Positions 24,119 to 32,422 of a stretch of 64,000 nt of DNA are shown piece after piece. The notes under the pieces were generated by a model. The model was given only the letters and a program-made list of their open reading frames with translations. It was not told the origin of the DNA and did not search any database. The DNA is taken from assembly GCF_030813005.1 (NCBI RefSeq), contig NZ_JAUSTU010000005.1:62001-126000 (forward strand), read 5' to 3'. The position numbers were made by a program, and so were the translations under genes. The first letter of the stretch is position 1; the number at the start of each line of letters is the position of its first letter. The DNA is from Robertmurraya andreesenii. Lineage in GTDB: Bacteria; Bacillota; Bacilli; Bacillales; Cytobacillaceae.

Positions 24119-25540
24119 CTACGATAGTTTAAAACTAATGAGCTTAAGTTCAGTCATCTCGTCCATAGCATATTTGATTCCTTCCCGTCCCATTCCGCTT
24201 AGCTTCACGCCCCCATACGGCATATGATCGACCCGGAAGGTTGGGATATCGTTAATCATCACTCCACCGACATGTAATTCCTTTGCCGCCTTGAATGCCC
24301 GTTGGACATCCTGTGTAAACACACCAGCCTGCAGACCATATTTTGATTCATTGACAAGCTCAATTGCTTCCTCAAAAGAGCTGACTCGATTGATATGAAC
24401 TACAGGGGCAAAGGCCTCTTCGCAGGATATCTTCTCATTTGGCGGAACATTTAGTAGAACAGTAGGCTGAAGGGCTCCATTTTCTTCCTTCCCACCTAAT
24501 ACAATCTCGGCCCCCTGACTTTCTGCACTCCGAATCCAGCCCAATACTCTTTCCTTCTCTGTAGGCGAAATCATGGCAGAAATATCGGTGCTTTCATCAA
24601 AGGGATTTCCGATCACAAGCTTCTTTGCTTCTGAAAGGAATTGTTCAACGAATGGGTCATACAAATTCTCATGAACGTAGATACGCTGGACAGAAATACA
24701 GACCTGACCTTGAAAGACAAAGGCACCGGATACGATTCTTGGGACGATCTCCTCTATTTTGGAATGTTCATCCACAATAACAGCTGAATTTGATCCTAAT
24801 TCTAATGTAACCCTTTTTAAACCAGCATTCTCGCGAATATATTTGCCCACTTCAGGGCTTCCTGTAAACGTTATCATTTCAACTCGTTCATCTGCTAACA
24901 GGACATCTCCGATGACTCTTCCACTTCCTGTGACGACATTCAGGGCTCCGTTTGGTAATCCAGCTTTATGAAAAAATTGTGCAATTTTATATGAAGATAA
25001 TGGGGTTTGAGAGGCTGGCTTCAAGACAACCGTATTTCCACTTGCAATGGCAGGACCAACCTTGTGTGCAACTAGATTCATAGGAAAGTTAAAGGGTGTA
25101 ATGGCTGCCACAACACCTAGGGGCTCTTTGACTGTATAAGCAACACGGTTCTCTCCACCTGGAGCAGCATCCATTGGGATTGTTTCACCAACCAACCTTC
25201 TTGCCTCCTGGGCGGCAAATTTGTAGGTCATGATGGTCCGTTCGACTTCTCCTCTAGCCGCTTTCAGAGGTTTTGCCGCTTCCAAGGCAATGATGCGAGC
25301 GCATTCGTCTTTATGTTCTTTGAGCAATTCTACGACTCTATCAAGAATATCGGCTCTTTCATAGGCAGGCATGTTCCGCAATGTACCTGCTGCCTTAGCG
25401 GCTGCATCGATTGCACGCACAATATCGGACTCTGCAGCCACAGAAACCTCGGCAATCAGCTCTTGATTGTAAGGACTGAACAAGCTAGCATATTCCTTCG
25501 TTTCAACCTCGTTTCCATTTATCCATAAGGATTGCTTCAT
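24119..25540 (-). CDS. Aldehyde dehydrogenase (NAD(P)+)
   Basis: 473 residues with the full ALDH fold: FNFPMNLVAHKVGPAIASG around the catalytic Asn, the Glu in LELGSN, the nucleophilic Cys in FVFQGQVCISVQR and EEAFAPVV near the C-terminus. Closest in style to lactaldehyde/phosphonoacetaldehyde-type ALDHs. Placed 37 bases upstream of ablB in the same direction, so it probably belongs to the beta-lysine pathway, but the aldehyde substrate is unknown. A possible SigA promoter (TTTTCA, 17 bases, TACAAT; 25585-25613) lies upstream; no sigma-54 motif is there. Confidence 0.92.
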   Translation of the reverse strand: MKQSLWINGNEVETKEYASLFSPYNQELIAEVSVAAESDIVRAIDAAAKAAGTLRNMPAYERADILDRVVELLKEHKDECARIIALEAAKPLKAARGEVERTIMTYKFAAQEARRLVGETIPMDAAPGGENRVAYTVKEPLGVVAAITPFNFPMNLVAHKVGPAIASGNTVVLKPASQTPLSSYKIAQFFHKAGLPNGALNVVTGSGRVIGDVLLADERVEMITFTGSPEVGKYIRENAGLKRVTLELGSNSAVIVDEHSKIEEIVPRIVSGAFVFQGQVCISVQRIYVHENLYDPFVEQFLSEAKKLVIGNPFDESTDISAMISPTEKERVLGWIRSAESQGAEIVLGGKEENGALQPTVLLNVPPNEKISCEEAFAPVVHINRVSSFEEAIELVNESKYGLQAGVFTQDVQRAFKAAKELHVGGVMINDIPTFRVDHMPYGGVKLSGMGREGIKYAMDEMTELKLISFKLS

Positions 25541-25623
25541 ATTTTACATTTCTCCCCTTCCAAGTAAAATTGACGCTTACATAAATTGTAACGGATCATG
25601 GGATGAATGAAAAGAAATCAAAA

Positions 25624-25646
25624 AGGCCTGCCATGTAGACAGACCT
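25624..25646 (-). terminator. Terminator of the FAD oxidoreductase gene
   Basis: On the minus strand AGGTCTGTC pairs with GGCAGGCCT (two G-U pairs) and is followed by TTTTTGATTT. Confidence 0.75.
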
Positions 25647-25651
25647 CACAC

Positions 25652-27118
25652 TTAAACAGTTGCTTTATCTTTTATATTGCCACTTTTTGCTTTTTCGACA
25701 ATATCTCTCGCAATCCAAACTCCGCATGCACTTGCTTGAGCAAGTCCTCTTGTCACTCCAGCACCATCACCGCCCACATACAAGCCGCTAATTTCTGTTT
25801 CAAAGCGGTCATTAAGCTTTGGACGGGCCGAATAAAATTTTGCTTCGACACCATAGAACAGCGTATGCTCAGACGCTAAACCAGGTGAGACAACGTTTAA
25901 TGCCTCAGTCATTTCAATCAAGCTCTTTAACGTGTTATACGGTAAAACCAAACCTAAATCTCCAGGGACAGCCTCTTTAAGGGTTGGCTCAAGGAAGCCT
26001 TCTTTAATCCTTTTTTCAGTAGATCTTCTCCCTTTTAAAATATCTCCATATTTTTGAACGATGATGCCACCGTTTGATAAGGCATTAGCCAGTTTCGAAA
26101 TAGCAATGGCATATTCATTTGGTTTGTCAAATGGCTCTGAGAACGTATGGGAGACAAGCAAAGCAAAGTTCGTGTTCGGACTGCCAAGCTTCGGATCCTT
26201 ATAGGCATGTCCATTGGCCAGCATTGTTCCCGAATGGTTTTCTACAACCACATGACCGGATGGGTTGCTACAGAAGGTACGGACGGTTGTTCCAACGGAG
26301 GTGTTAAAGGTAAATTTCCCCTCGTACAGATGTTCATTAATTTCTTCCATAACGATATTTGAAGTCTCAACCCGGACCCCTACATCCACCTGATTGCTAA
26401 TCATTTTAAGGCGGCGTGCTTTTAGAAGCTTTGACAGCCATATAGACCCATCACGCCCAGGAGTGATGACCACTTTATCAGCGGTGATCGTTTCACCTGA
26501 TTTTAGTTTGATTCCCGTAACCTTATGACCACCTGATTGCTTTTCTGTAACCAAGTCCTCGACTTCCGTCTTAAAGACCATGTCAATATGCTCTTTCAAA
26601 TGCTCATAAATATCCATCAAAATTTGCAGATTCTGCTCCGTTCCCAAATGTCTTACCTGGGCGCGCAATAGCTTCAGCCCCGCCGCATAGGCCCTTCTTT
26701 CAATATCTTTGACTTCAGGTGTTAATGGATCAGTAATGCTTCTTGTTGCCCCATGCTTTAAATTAATTTCATCCACATATTTGATTAATTCAACCACCTT
26801 TGAATCTGGCAAATAGTCGGTCATCCATCCCCCGAATTCACTCGTAATATTGAATTTTCCATCTGAATAAGCCCCAGCTCCACCAAAGCCATTTGTAATC
26901 GAACAGGCAGGGAGACAGCCAGCAAATTCCTTCCTACCAGCAGCAGGTGGACATTTTTCTATCTTTTTCTGCAAAATCGGACAATTTCGCCTATAAATAT
27001 CATGTCCCTTATCAATTAGCAAAACCTTTGCTTCCGGCATTTTTAGCATTAGTTCATAGCTTGTAAAAATTCCAGCAGGTCCTGCACCTACAACGATCAC
27101 GTCATAATTTGTTTTCAT
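25652..27118 (-). CDS. NAD(P)/FAD-dependent oxidoreductase (COG2509 type)
   Basis: The 488-residue flavoprotein has the dinucleotide-binding motif VVGAGPAGIF at the N-terminus and a second FAD-binding segment GLYVGGDGAG near residue 445. CPAC/CLPAC-like cysteines and the GFGGAGAYSDGKF motif place it in the uncharacterised FAD-dependent dehydrogenase group. Its substrate is unknown. It is monocistronic with a consensus SigA promoter and a paired PurBox operator, so PurR control by adenine/PRPP status is predicted. Confidence 0.88.
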   Translation of the reverse strand: MKTNYDVIVVGAGPAGIFTSYELMLKMPEAKVLLIDKGHDIYRRNCPILQKKIEKCPPAAGRKEFAGCLPACSITNGFGGAGAYSDGKFNITSEFGGWMTDYLPDSKVVELIKYVDEINLKHGATRSITDPLTPEVKDIERRAYAAGLKLLRAQVRHLGTEQNLQILMDIYEHLKEHIDMVFKTEVEDLVTEKQSGGHKVTGIKLKSGETITADKVVITPGRDGSIWLSKLLKARRLKMISNQVDVGVRVETSNIVMEEINEHLYEGKFTFNTSVGTTVRTFCSNPSGHVVVENHSGTMLANGHAYKDPKLGSPNTNFALLVSHTFSEPFDKPNEYAIAISKLANALSNGGIIVQKYGDILKGRRSTEKRIKEGFLEPTLKEAVPGDLGLVLPYNTLKSLIEMTEALNVVSPGLASEHTLFYGVEAKFYSARPKLNDRFETEISGLYVGGDGAGVTRGLAQASACGVWIARDIVEKAKSGNIKDKATV

Positions 27119-27200
27119 CTACTATTCCCCCTGTTGTTCCGCATATTCGCTATCTATCGCCATCGAATCATCAATTTTCGTATTTATCAATCCCTTACAT

Positions 27201-27229
27201 AATATATCAGACAAAATATTTATGGTCAA
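27201..27229 (-). promoter_or_regulatory. SigA promoter of the FAD oxidoreductase gene
   Basis: Minus strand: TTGACC (27229-27224), a 17-base spacer, TATATT (27206-27201). It lies about 83 bases upstream of the start codon, with the PurBox pair immediately upstream of the -35 element. Confidence 0.75.
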
Positions 27230-27234
27230 CATTA

Positions 27235-27278
27235 AAATACGAACTATTAATTTATATTTAACTATATCGTTCGGATAT
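27235..27278 (-). promoter_or_regulatory. Paired PurBox operator (PurR binding site)
   Basis: Two oppositely oriented copies of the Bacillus PurBox (consensus AWWWCCGAACWWT). On the minus strand they read ATATCCGAACGAT (27278-27266, one mismatch) and ATAGTTCGTATTT (27247-27235, inverted, one mismatch), 18 bases apart. In B. subtilis functional PurR sites consist of two such boxes in inverted orientation about 16-17 bases apart near the promoter. Confidence 0.72.
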
Positions 27279-27306
27279 ATTCCTTTAGCACTAATTCAAG
27301 ATACAT

Positions 27307-27338
27307 AAAAAAAAGATACCTCTTTTGGTAGAGATATC
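27307..27338 (-). terminator. Terminator of the msr operon
   Basis: A stem GATATCTC / GAGGTATC (one G-U) is followed by eight T on the minus strand, 17 bases beyond the msrB stop. Confidence 0.85.
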
Positions 27339-27354
27339 CCTAATATTTCAAATT

Positions 27355-27792
27355 CTAATCATTAAATAGCTGCAAAAACTCTCCGTAGCCCTCTTCCTCA
27401 AGCTTTTCCTTTGGTATAAATCGGATGGCAGCTGAGTTGATACAGTACCGTAAACCAGTTGGCCCTGGTCCATCATCAAATACATGACCAAGATGAGAAT
27501 CGGCCGTTTTACTGCGTACCTCGGTTCGGATCATAAAATGGCTGAAATCCTGTTTCTCCTTAATCTCTTCCTCTTCAATCGGTTTTGTGAAGCTCGGCCA
27601 TCCACATCCCGCATCAAATTTATCCTTTGAGCTAAACAAAGGCTTACCAGAAATAATATCTACATAAATCCCCTCGCGGAATTCGTTCCAATATTCATTA
27701 CGAAAGGGAGGCTCCGTGCCATTATTTTGTGTTACCTCATATTGAAGAGGAGTTAATTTTTCTTTAAGATTTTTATAATCACTGTTATTCAA
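27355..27792 (-). CDS. msrB: Peptide-methionine (R)-S-oxide reductase
   Basis: A 145-residue cytosolic enzyme reducing the R epimer of methionine sulfoxide in proteins. GCGWPSF, HLGHVFDDGPGPTG and the catalytic Cys in RYCINSAA are present; the CxxC zinc pairs found in some MsrB proteins are absent, as in B. subtilis. The start chosen is TTG at 27792 with GGGGTGA 7 bases upstream, one base after the msrA stop. Longer in-frame starts lie inside msrA. Confidence 0.93.
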   Translation of the reverse strand: MNNSDYKNLKEKLTPLQYEVTQNNGTEPPFRNEYWNEFREGIYVDIISGKPLFSSKDKFDAGCGWPSFTKPIEEEEIKEKQDFSHFMIRTEVRSKTADSHLGHVFDDGPGPTGLRYCINSAAIRFIPKEKLEEEGYGEFLQLFND

Positions 27793-27793
27793 T

Positions 27794-28327
27794 TCAGTCA
27801 CCCCAGTACTTTGATTTGAATGCCTCTCGTCCAGAACCATGGCTATAGGCTTGATACCTGGTAGGATTCTTCTTGTAAAAATGCTGGTGGTATTCCTCTG
27901 CCTCGTAAAACGGCTTTGCGGGAAGAATTTTGGTCGCAATCGGTTTGTTAAAACGACCGCTATCCTGCAGTTTGTTTTTCGATTCCTCAGCTAGTCTCTT
28001 TTGTTCGTCATTATGATAGAAAATCGCTGTTTGATAGGACTCCCCACGGTCATAAAACTGGCCGCCTGGATCCGTTGGATCAATTTGCTGCCAATAAAGC
28101 TCGAGCAGCTTTTCATAAGGAAAGACAGCTGGATCAAAGGTAATTTGCACCGCCTCAAGATGTCCCGTTGTCTCACTGCAAACCTCTTCATAGGTCGGAT
28201 TTTCCTTATGTCCTCCGGTATAGCCAGACACCACCTTGATAATGCCCGGCTGTTCATCGAAGGGCTTGACCATACACCAAAAACAACCACCAGCAAAAGT
28301 AGCGAGCTCATAGCTTTGATTCTCCAT
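27794..28327 (-). CDS. msrA: Peptide-methionine (S)-S-oxide reductase
   Basis: 177 residues. The active-site motif GGCFWC places the catalytic Cys at residue 15; the substrate-recognition segments SGYTGG and GHLEAVQITFDP follow. It repairs the S epimer of methionine sulfoxide and works with MsrB encoded directly downstream. The ypmS-msrA-msrB order resembles B. subtilis. ATG has AAGGGGTGTGGC upstream. Confidence 0.96.
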   Translation of the reverse strand: MENQSYELATFAGGCFWCMVKPFDEQPGIIKVVSGYTGGHKENPTYEEVCSETTGHLEAVQITFDPAVFPYEKLLELYWQQIDPTDPGGQFYDRGESYQTAIFYHNDEQKRLAEESKNKLQDSGRFNKPIATKILPAKPFYEAEEYHQHFYKKNPTRYQAYSHGSGREAFKSKYWGD

Positions 28328-28350
28328 AATGCCACACCCCTTTGTTCATC

Positions 28351-28935
28351 CTATTGTTGAGCAGTTGGAACGAGTAATGTAAATTGAATATCATCATTTT
28401 TCAAATCAAACTTATTGACCCTTACTTTTATATCACTTTTTAGCTTCATCTCCTGTAAGGAAACATAAATCAGCTCATCATTTGGCTGAATCGTGACCCA
28501 TTTAGGAAAATCATATTGGTCTCTAATAAATTTGAGCACAAAAGAGACTGGTAGAGGAAGTTGTCCGACAGAAATTGATTTTTGCCTAAGAATAAGATCT
28601 CCATTTGGCAGCGCCTCTGGTTCAAATGTGAGCTTCATTTCGATATCTTGGGTAAAGACCTTCATCGTTCCAAGAAGTTCAACCTCATCCTGCAGCATAA
28701 CTTTATAATCAATTGGACTTTTAAATCCTTCCTCTTCAATATAATGGTTAATAATTTGATTCAAGTCCTGTTTGTTCGTTTGGATCTTAAATTGGACATC
28801 TCGACCTGCTTTTTCATTGCTTTTAGGTACAGCCTCATCCTCAATAGGAAGATTGATTAGAATCACCATCAGGAAAATCACGAGGATGTTGATTCCTAAA
28901 AGGAGAAAAAACAAAAGCTTCCATTTTTTATTCAT
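28351..28935 (-). CDS. ypmS: YpmS family membrane-anchored protein (DUF2140)
   Basis: Signal-anchor helix at about 5-29 followed by an extracellular domain of 165 residues rich in beta strands (QFKIQTNKQDLNQIINHYI, VSLQEMKLKSDIKVRVNKFD). Matches the DUF2140/YpmS family; function unknown. ATG at 28935 is preferred, with AAGGGG 10 bases upstream. An ATG three codons earlier directly abuts that site. It overlaps the end of ypmR, so the two are translationally linked. Confidence 0.85.
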   Translation of the reverse strand: MNKKWKLLFFLLLGINILVIFLMVILINLPIEDEAVPKSNEKAGRDVQFKIQTNKQDLNQIINHYIEEEGFKSPIDYKVMLQDEVELLGTMKVFTQDIEMKLTFEPEALPNGDLILRQKSISVGQLPLPVSFVLKFIRDQYDFPKWVTIQPNDELIYVSLQEMKLKSDIKVRVNKFDLKNDDIQFTLLVPTAQQ

Positions 28936-29767
28936 CCTCTTCATTCCCCTTTTTCATAGCTAAAAACTTCTTATCTGCAAGATCATGAAGGGCTTCATCC
29001 TGAAGGGTTGTAAAAGCTTTTTCAGCAATCAACTGATACCCTTGATCATTTGGATGAAAATAATCAGTGTAAAGTAGATTTTCTTCATTCTCTCTGAATT
29101 CATCAGCAATATCAACAAATATGGTATTTTCATATTTCTGCAATACGGATTGACTTACTTGATTCCACTTTTTCATAACCATATCTAATTCTTTCATTTC
29201 ATTGAAATAAGCATAAAACGGATTATAGAGTCCGATTAATACGATCGTCGCATCCGGTTTTTCTTTTTGAATCGATTGAATTAAAGATGAGAGCGTTTTT
29301 TCATAGCCAATTAAGGCCTTATCGAAATCCTCAAGCTGTAGTCCTGTAAAATTCTCTCTTACCACCTTCATGACATCATTTCCACCTGTCGTGATCATGA
29401 CGATGTCCGCTTTTTTAAGAGCTGCTTTCACTTCTTGCGTCTTTACCCGATTGAGGACCTGTGAAGTACGATTCCCACTTACACCAAAGTTATAAAAAAC
29501 AGCGTCTTCTACACTCTTTTCTTCTTCGAGGCGCTCCTCCAAATAAGGAAGGTAGCCACCTCTTTTTGTACTGTCTCCTACCCCCTGAGTTAATGAATCA
29601 CCAATTGAAACAATGGTATAGGTACTTGGAATAAAATCAGATGTAATATTCTCTTTTAGGTCAACCGTTGATTGTTTAACCGCCATAGACCTATCTAATA
29701 ATGGCTCATTGCTACATCCTGCTAAAAGAAAGAAACAAAGAAAAAAAGAGGTGAATATTTTCTTCAT
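28928..29767 (-). CDS. ypmR: SGNH/GDSL-family lipase or esterase lipoprotein
   Basis: Lipoprotein signal with lipobox FFLLAGC. SGNH hydrolase blocks: block I SIGDSLTQGVG, block II Gly in FGVSGNRT, block III Asn in TTGGNDVM and block V DYFHPNDQGYQ with the catalytic Asp-His. Presumed extracytoplasmic ester hydrolase; the substrate is unknown. The order ypmQ, ypmR, ypmS follows B. subtilis. 279 residues. Confidence 0.9.
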   Translation of the reverse strand: MKKIFTSFFLCFFLLAGCSNEPLLDRSMAVKQSTVDLKENITSDFIPSTYTIVSIGDSLTQGVGDSTKRGGYLPYLEERLEEEKSVEDAVFYNFGVSGNRTSQVLNRVKTQEVKAALKKADIVMITTGGNDVMKVVRENFTGLQLEDFDKALIGYEKTLSSLIQSIQKEKPDATIVLIGLYNPFYAYFNEMKELDMVMKKWNQVSQSVLQKYENTIFVDIADEFRENEENLLYTDYFHPNDQGYQLIAEKAFTTLQDEALHDLADKKFLAMKKGNEEDE

Positions 29768-29874
29768 CTTTTCACCATCCTTTTATTGTCTGCTATTATT
29801 TTTTACCTTATTCATTATAACAAGGATTCATTTCCTCGAAAAGCAAAGCTATTCAGAGTTCAGTATTAATTGCA

Positions 29875-29943
29875 GCCTTATGTGTATGGAGTGAGCGTGT
29901 TTTGCTTGGTACAAGCAACTTAGTGAGCCCATACGCATAAGGC
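29875..29943. repeat. Imperfect palindromic repeat, copy A (69 bp)
   Basis: Terminal arms GCCTTATGTGTATGG and CCATACGCATAAGGC (one mismatch) enclose about 39 bases. The sequence matches the reverse complement of copy B (34703-34770) in the arms' outer seven bases, in GTTTT, and in CTTAGTGA near the right arm. It is intergenic between ypmR and ypmQ. Confidence 0.65.
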
Positions 29944-29980
29944 GGAAAAGAAGCTATAACAAAGTCTATAACCGCATAAA

Positions 29981-30008
29981 AAAAATAGACCTTAAATTAA
30001 GATCTATT
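29981..30008 (-). terminator. Terminator of ypmQ
   Basis: A 12-bp stem AATAGATCTTAA / TTAAGGTCTATT (one wobble) is followed by eight T on the minus strand. The ypmQ stop lies in the stem. Confidence 0.85.
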
Positions 30009-30579
30009 GTAACGCCTTCATATCTGTAATAATATCGGCAAAAGGAGTATCTTGCGAACCCTTATAATATTTCATAATTGTTCCCTTTTGATCGACCAAA
30101 TAAAAGTAGCCTTGATGGATCACTTGATCCTCATTTTCCGGTTTTTTCACTAAAGCCTTAAAGTTATCTAAGGCGAAGGATTCAATAAAGGCTTGATCAT
30201 AACCAGTCAAAAAATGATAATTGCTATAATCGAGGTCAAAGTTCTTTCCGTATTCCTTCAATTTTTCTGGTGTATCCACTTCAGGATCAACAGAGAAAGA
30301 GACAAATTCAATATTTTCAATGCCCTCTTCCTTGGCCATCTTTTGCAGCTTTGCCATATTAAAAGTCATTGGTGAGCAAATGGTTGTGCAATTTGTGAAG
30401 ATAAAATCGGCCACCCAGACCTTTCCTTTTAAGTCCTTCAGCCCAAATTTTTTGCCCTCATGATCAGTAAATGTAAAATCTTTAATGTGATAGTTTAAAG
30501 GATCCTTAATCCCTGTGTTTCCGCATGCGGATAACAAAACCAAGACCATTAATGCCATCAAAATACGACGTGACTTCAT
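30004..30579 (-). CDS. ypmQ: SCO1/SenC family lipoprotein
   Basis: The 191-residue lipoprotein (lipobox LVLLSAC) has a thioredoxin-like fold. The CxxxC copper-binding pair is CTTIC and the later His is in VIHQGYFYLV. SCO proteins deliver copper to the CuA site of cytochrome c oxidase; B. subtilis has YpmQ as its SCO homologue. ATG at 30579 has AGGTGAAAAC upstream; a start ten codons earlier has none. Confidence 0.9.
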   Translation of the reverse strand: MKSRRILMALMVLVLLSACGNTGIKDPLNYHIKDFTFTDHEGKKFGLKDLKGKVWVADFIFTNCTTICSPMTFNMAKLQKMAKEEGIENIEFVSFSVDPEVDTPEKLKEYGKNFDLDYSNYHFLTGYDQAFIESFALDNFKALVKKPENEDQVIHQGYFYLVDQKGTIMKYYKGSQDTPFADIITDMKALQ

Positions 30580-30647
30580 GTTTTCACCTGCAATCCCCAA
30601 TTCATTCAAGGTTCATTGTAGCAGACAGTTATGAAAGAAGAAAGAAA

Positions 30648-30677
30648 AAAGTATGGCGAAGCTGTGAGCGATACTTT
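30648..30677 (-). terminator. Terminator of the sensor kinase gene
   Basis: Minus strand: AAAGTATCGC and GCCATACTTT pair (one mismatch) with a T-rich tail TTTCTTTC, 6 bases past the stop at 30683. Confidence 0.7.
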
Positions 30678-30682
30678 CAAAA

Positions 30683-32302
30683 CTATGATTCTCTCATTTC
30701 TTCATCCAACGGCACACTTATCGTAAACGTAGTCCCGACATTTTTTTCACTGACGACATCAATTCTCCCCTTCATTCTCTCAATGATTTGATAGCAAACC
30801 ATGAGGCCCATCCCCGTCCCTTTTTCCTTGAGGGAATAAAAGGCTGTCCCTAAACGGTCTAGTTCCTCGCTCGTCATGCCGATTCCATTATCCTTCACTT
30901 CAAATATACCAAAGGATTCATTCCGATATACTCGTAAACTTAAAGTTCCCCCATCCTTCAAGGCTTCGATCCCGTTCTTCAATATATTGATGAGCACTTG
31001 TTTGAGCTCACTTCGATTCCCATTAACAAAAACCTCTTCCTCCGTAAAAATATCTAAATTGATATTCTTGGACATTAATGCATAGGAATTCATGAGCTCC
31101 ATGACCTTATGAGCCAAATCTACGGCATCTACTTTTTCAGTACTCTCCATATCAGGTTTTGCTAAGGAGAGATAATCATTAATAATGGTTTCCGCTCGAT
31201 TCATTTCATCAATCATCAGCTTGATGAACATTTGCTCCTCGGAGGACAGCTCTTTTTTTGATTTGAAGATTTGCAAAAAGCCCTTCACTACTGTCATCGG
31301 ATTTCGAATTTCATGGGCAACCGATGCAGCAAGCTGGCCAATTGCATTCATTTTTTCCGCTCGCTGTAATTCCTTGAGGATCTTTGTCCGTTGAATAATA
31401 TGCTCCATTTCTCCGATAGCTTCTTCAAAAGCGGAAGCCTGACGGAATGAATAGCCCTCTTTTCCTAGTTGCTTAGAGGTTAAAGTTAACCGTTCGAATA
31501 AAAGTGACAGCTGTTCTGTCATATGATTAAAACGTTCTGTTAACTTTCCAAGATCAGATTGGTCTCTCGCAGGAAGCTTCACTTGAAAATTCCCCTTGCT
31601 TACTTCATTGATTCCATTCATGATCTCGTTCATTGGGGCAAGAACCTTTCTTAAGCCCCATTTAAAAAGATAGAACACTAAACAAGTGATGATAATAAAA
31701 ATAACTGAAAAATAATAGAGCATTTCTTCAAAAAAAGAACCAATTACGGAGACATCTCCACTAATTGCCACGGCGCCCAAAATTTGATTGTTTCGGTCGA
31801 CTATTGGCGCAAATGCAGCAATCCAATAACTTCCATGCTCGCGATATACCTTACTATGGGTAACCTTCTTATAATAGGCCGATTTTAGCAATGCCTCTTT
31901 GAATTCATCCTTCGTATCAATTGTTGAGAAGGGCTCCTCCGTCATCTTGCTAGATGGGACGAGAAAAAAAACCTCGTTATCGATTAGCTTTGGTGCTACG
32001 ATGCAAGCATGTAAATATTTGGTGTCACTTTCATTTATGAGATTCAAGTGTGATGCTAATTTTTGATAAGTCGGACTCGTTTTATCCTTTAATTCAATGA
32101 TCTCTGCTAAATCCTGGGAGCTGATGGTTGAACTGAATAGGCTTGATATTTCAGCTACATGACTTGTGAGATTTTCCTTCATCGCTTTCGTTTGAAGAAA
32201 GAATGAAATGCCCCCTGTAATAATGACAACTAAAAAAGTAATAAACAATGTAAGGATCATCAATTTACTATTTATGGTCAATTTTTGAAAATATTTAAAC
32301 AT
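30683..32302 (-). CDS. Sporulation-kinase-like sensor histidine kinase
   Basis: A 539-residue orphan kinase. Helices at about 13-35 and 192-212 bound a Cache-like extracellular domain, followed by HAMP (about 215-268), the acceptor motif SVAHEIRNPMTVVKGF (His at about 330), N box NILKNGIEAL and G boxes DNGIGM and GTGMGLMV. The HEIRNPxT acceptor with VKGFLQ is typical of KinA-E kinases that feed the Spo0A phosphorelay, and the absence of an adjacent response regulator fits that. Which Kin it corresponds to is not clear. Confidence 0.88.
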   Translation of the reverse strand: MFKYFQKLTINSKLMILTLFITFLVVIITGGISFFLQTKAMKENLTSHVAEISSLFSSTISSQDLAEIIELKDKTSPTYQKLASHLNLINESDTKYLHACIVAPKLIDNEVFFLVPSSKMTEEPFSTIDTKDEFKEALLKSAYYKKVTHSKVYREHGSYWIAAFAPIVDRNNQILGAVAISGDVSVIGSFFEEMLYYFSVIFIIITCLVFYLFKWGLRKVLAPMNEIMNGINEVSKGNFQVKLPARDQSDLGKLTERFNHMTEQLSLLFERLTLTSKQLGKEGYSFRQASAFEEAIGEMEHIIQRTKILKELQRAEKMNAIGQLAASVAHEIRNPMTVVKGFLQIFKSKKELSSEEQMFIKLMIDEMNRAETIINDYLSLAKPDMESTEKVDAVDLAHKVMELMNSYALMSKNINLDIFTEEEVFVNGNRSELKQVLINILKNGIEALKDGGTLSLRVYRNESFGIFEVKDNGIGMTSEELDRLGTAFYSLKEKGTGMGLMVCYQIIERMKGRIDVVSEKNVGTTFTISVPLDEEMRES

Positions 32303-32383
32303 AATTTAACCTCGTATTCTGCATCCCAAATGTTCTATTACCTCTTCTTTTCGACAGAATGATGAATAATCCTCCTAAAATAA

Positions 32384-32412
32384 AAAAAATGGACCTAGAG
32401 GTCCATTTTTTT
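32384..32412. terminator. Strong terminator after the first degV gene
   Basis: A 13-bp perfect stem AAAAAATGGACCT / AGGTCCATTTTTT with a 2-base loop. Confidence 0.88.
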
Positions 32413-32422
32413 GCTGTCTTCA

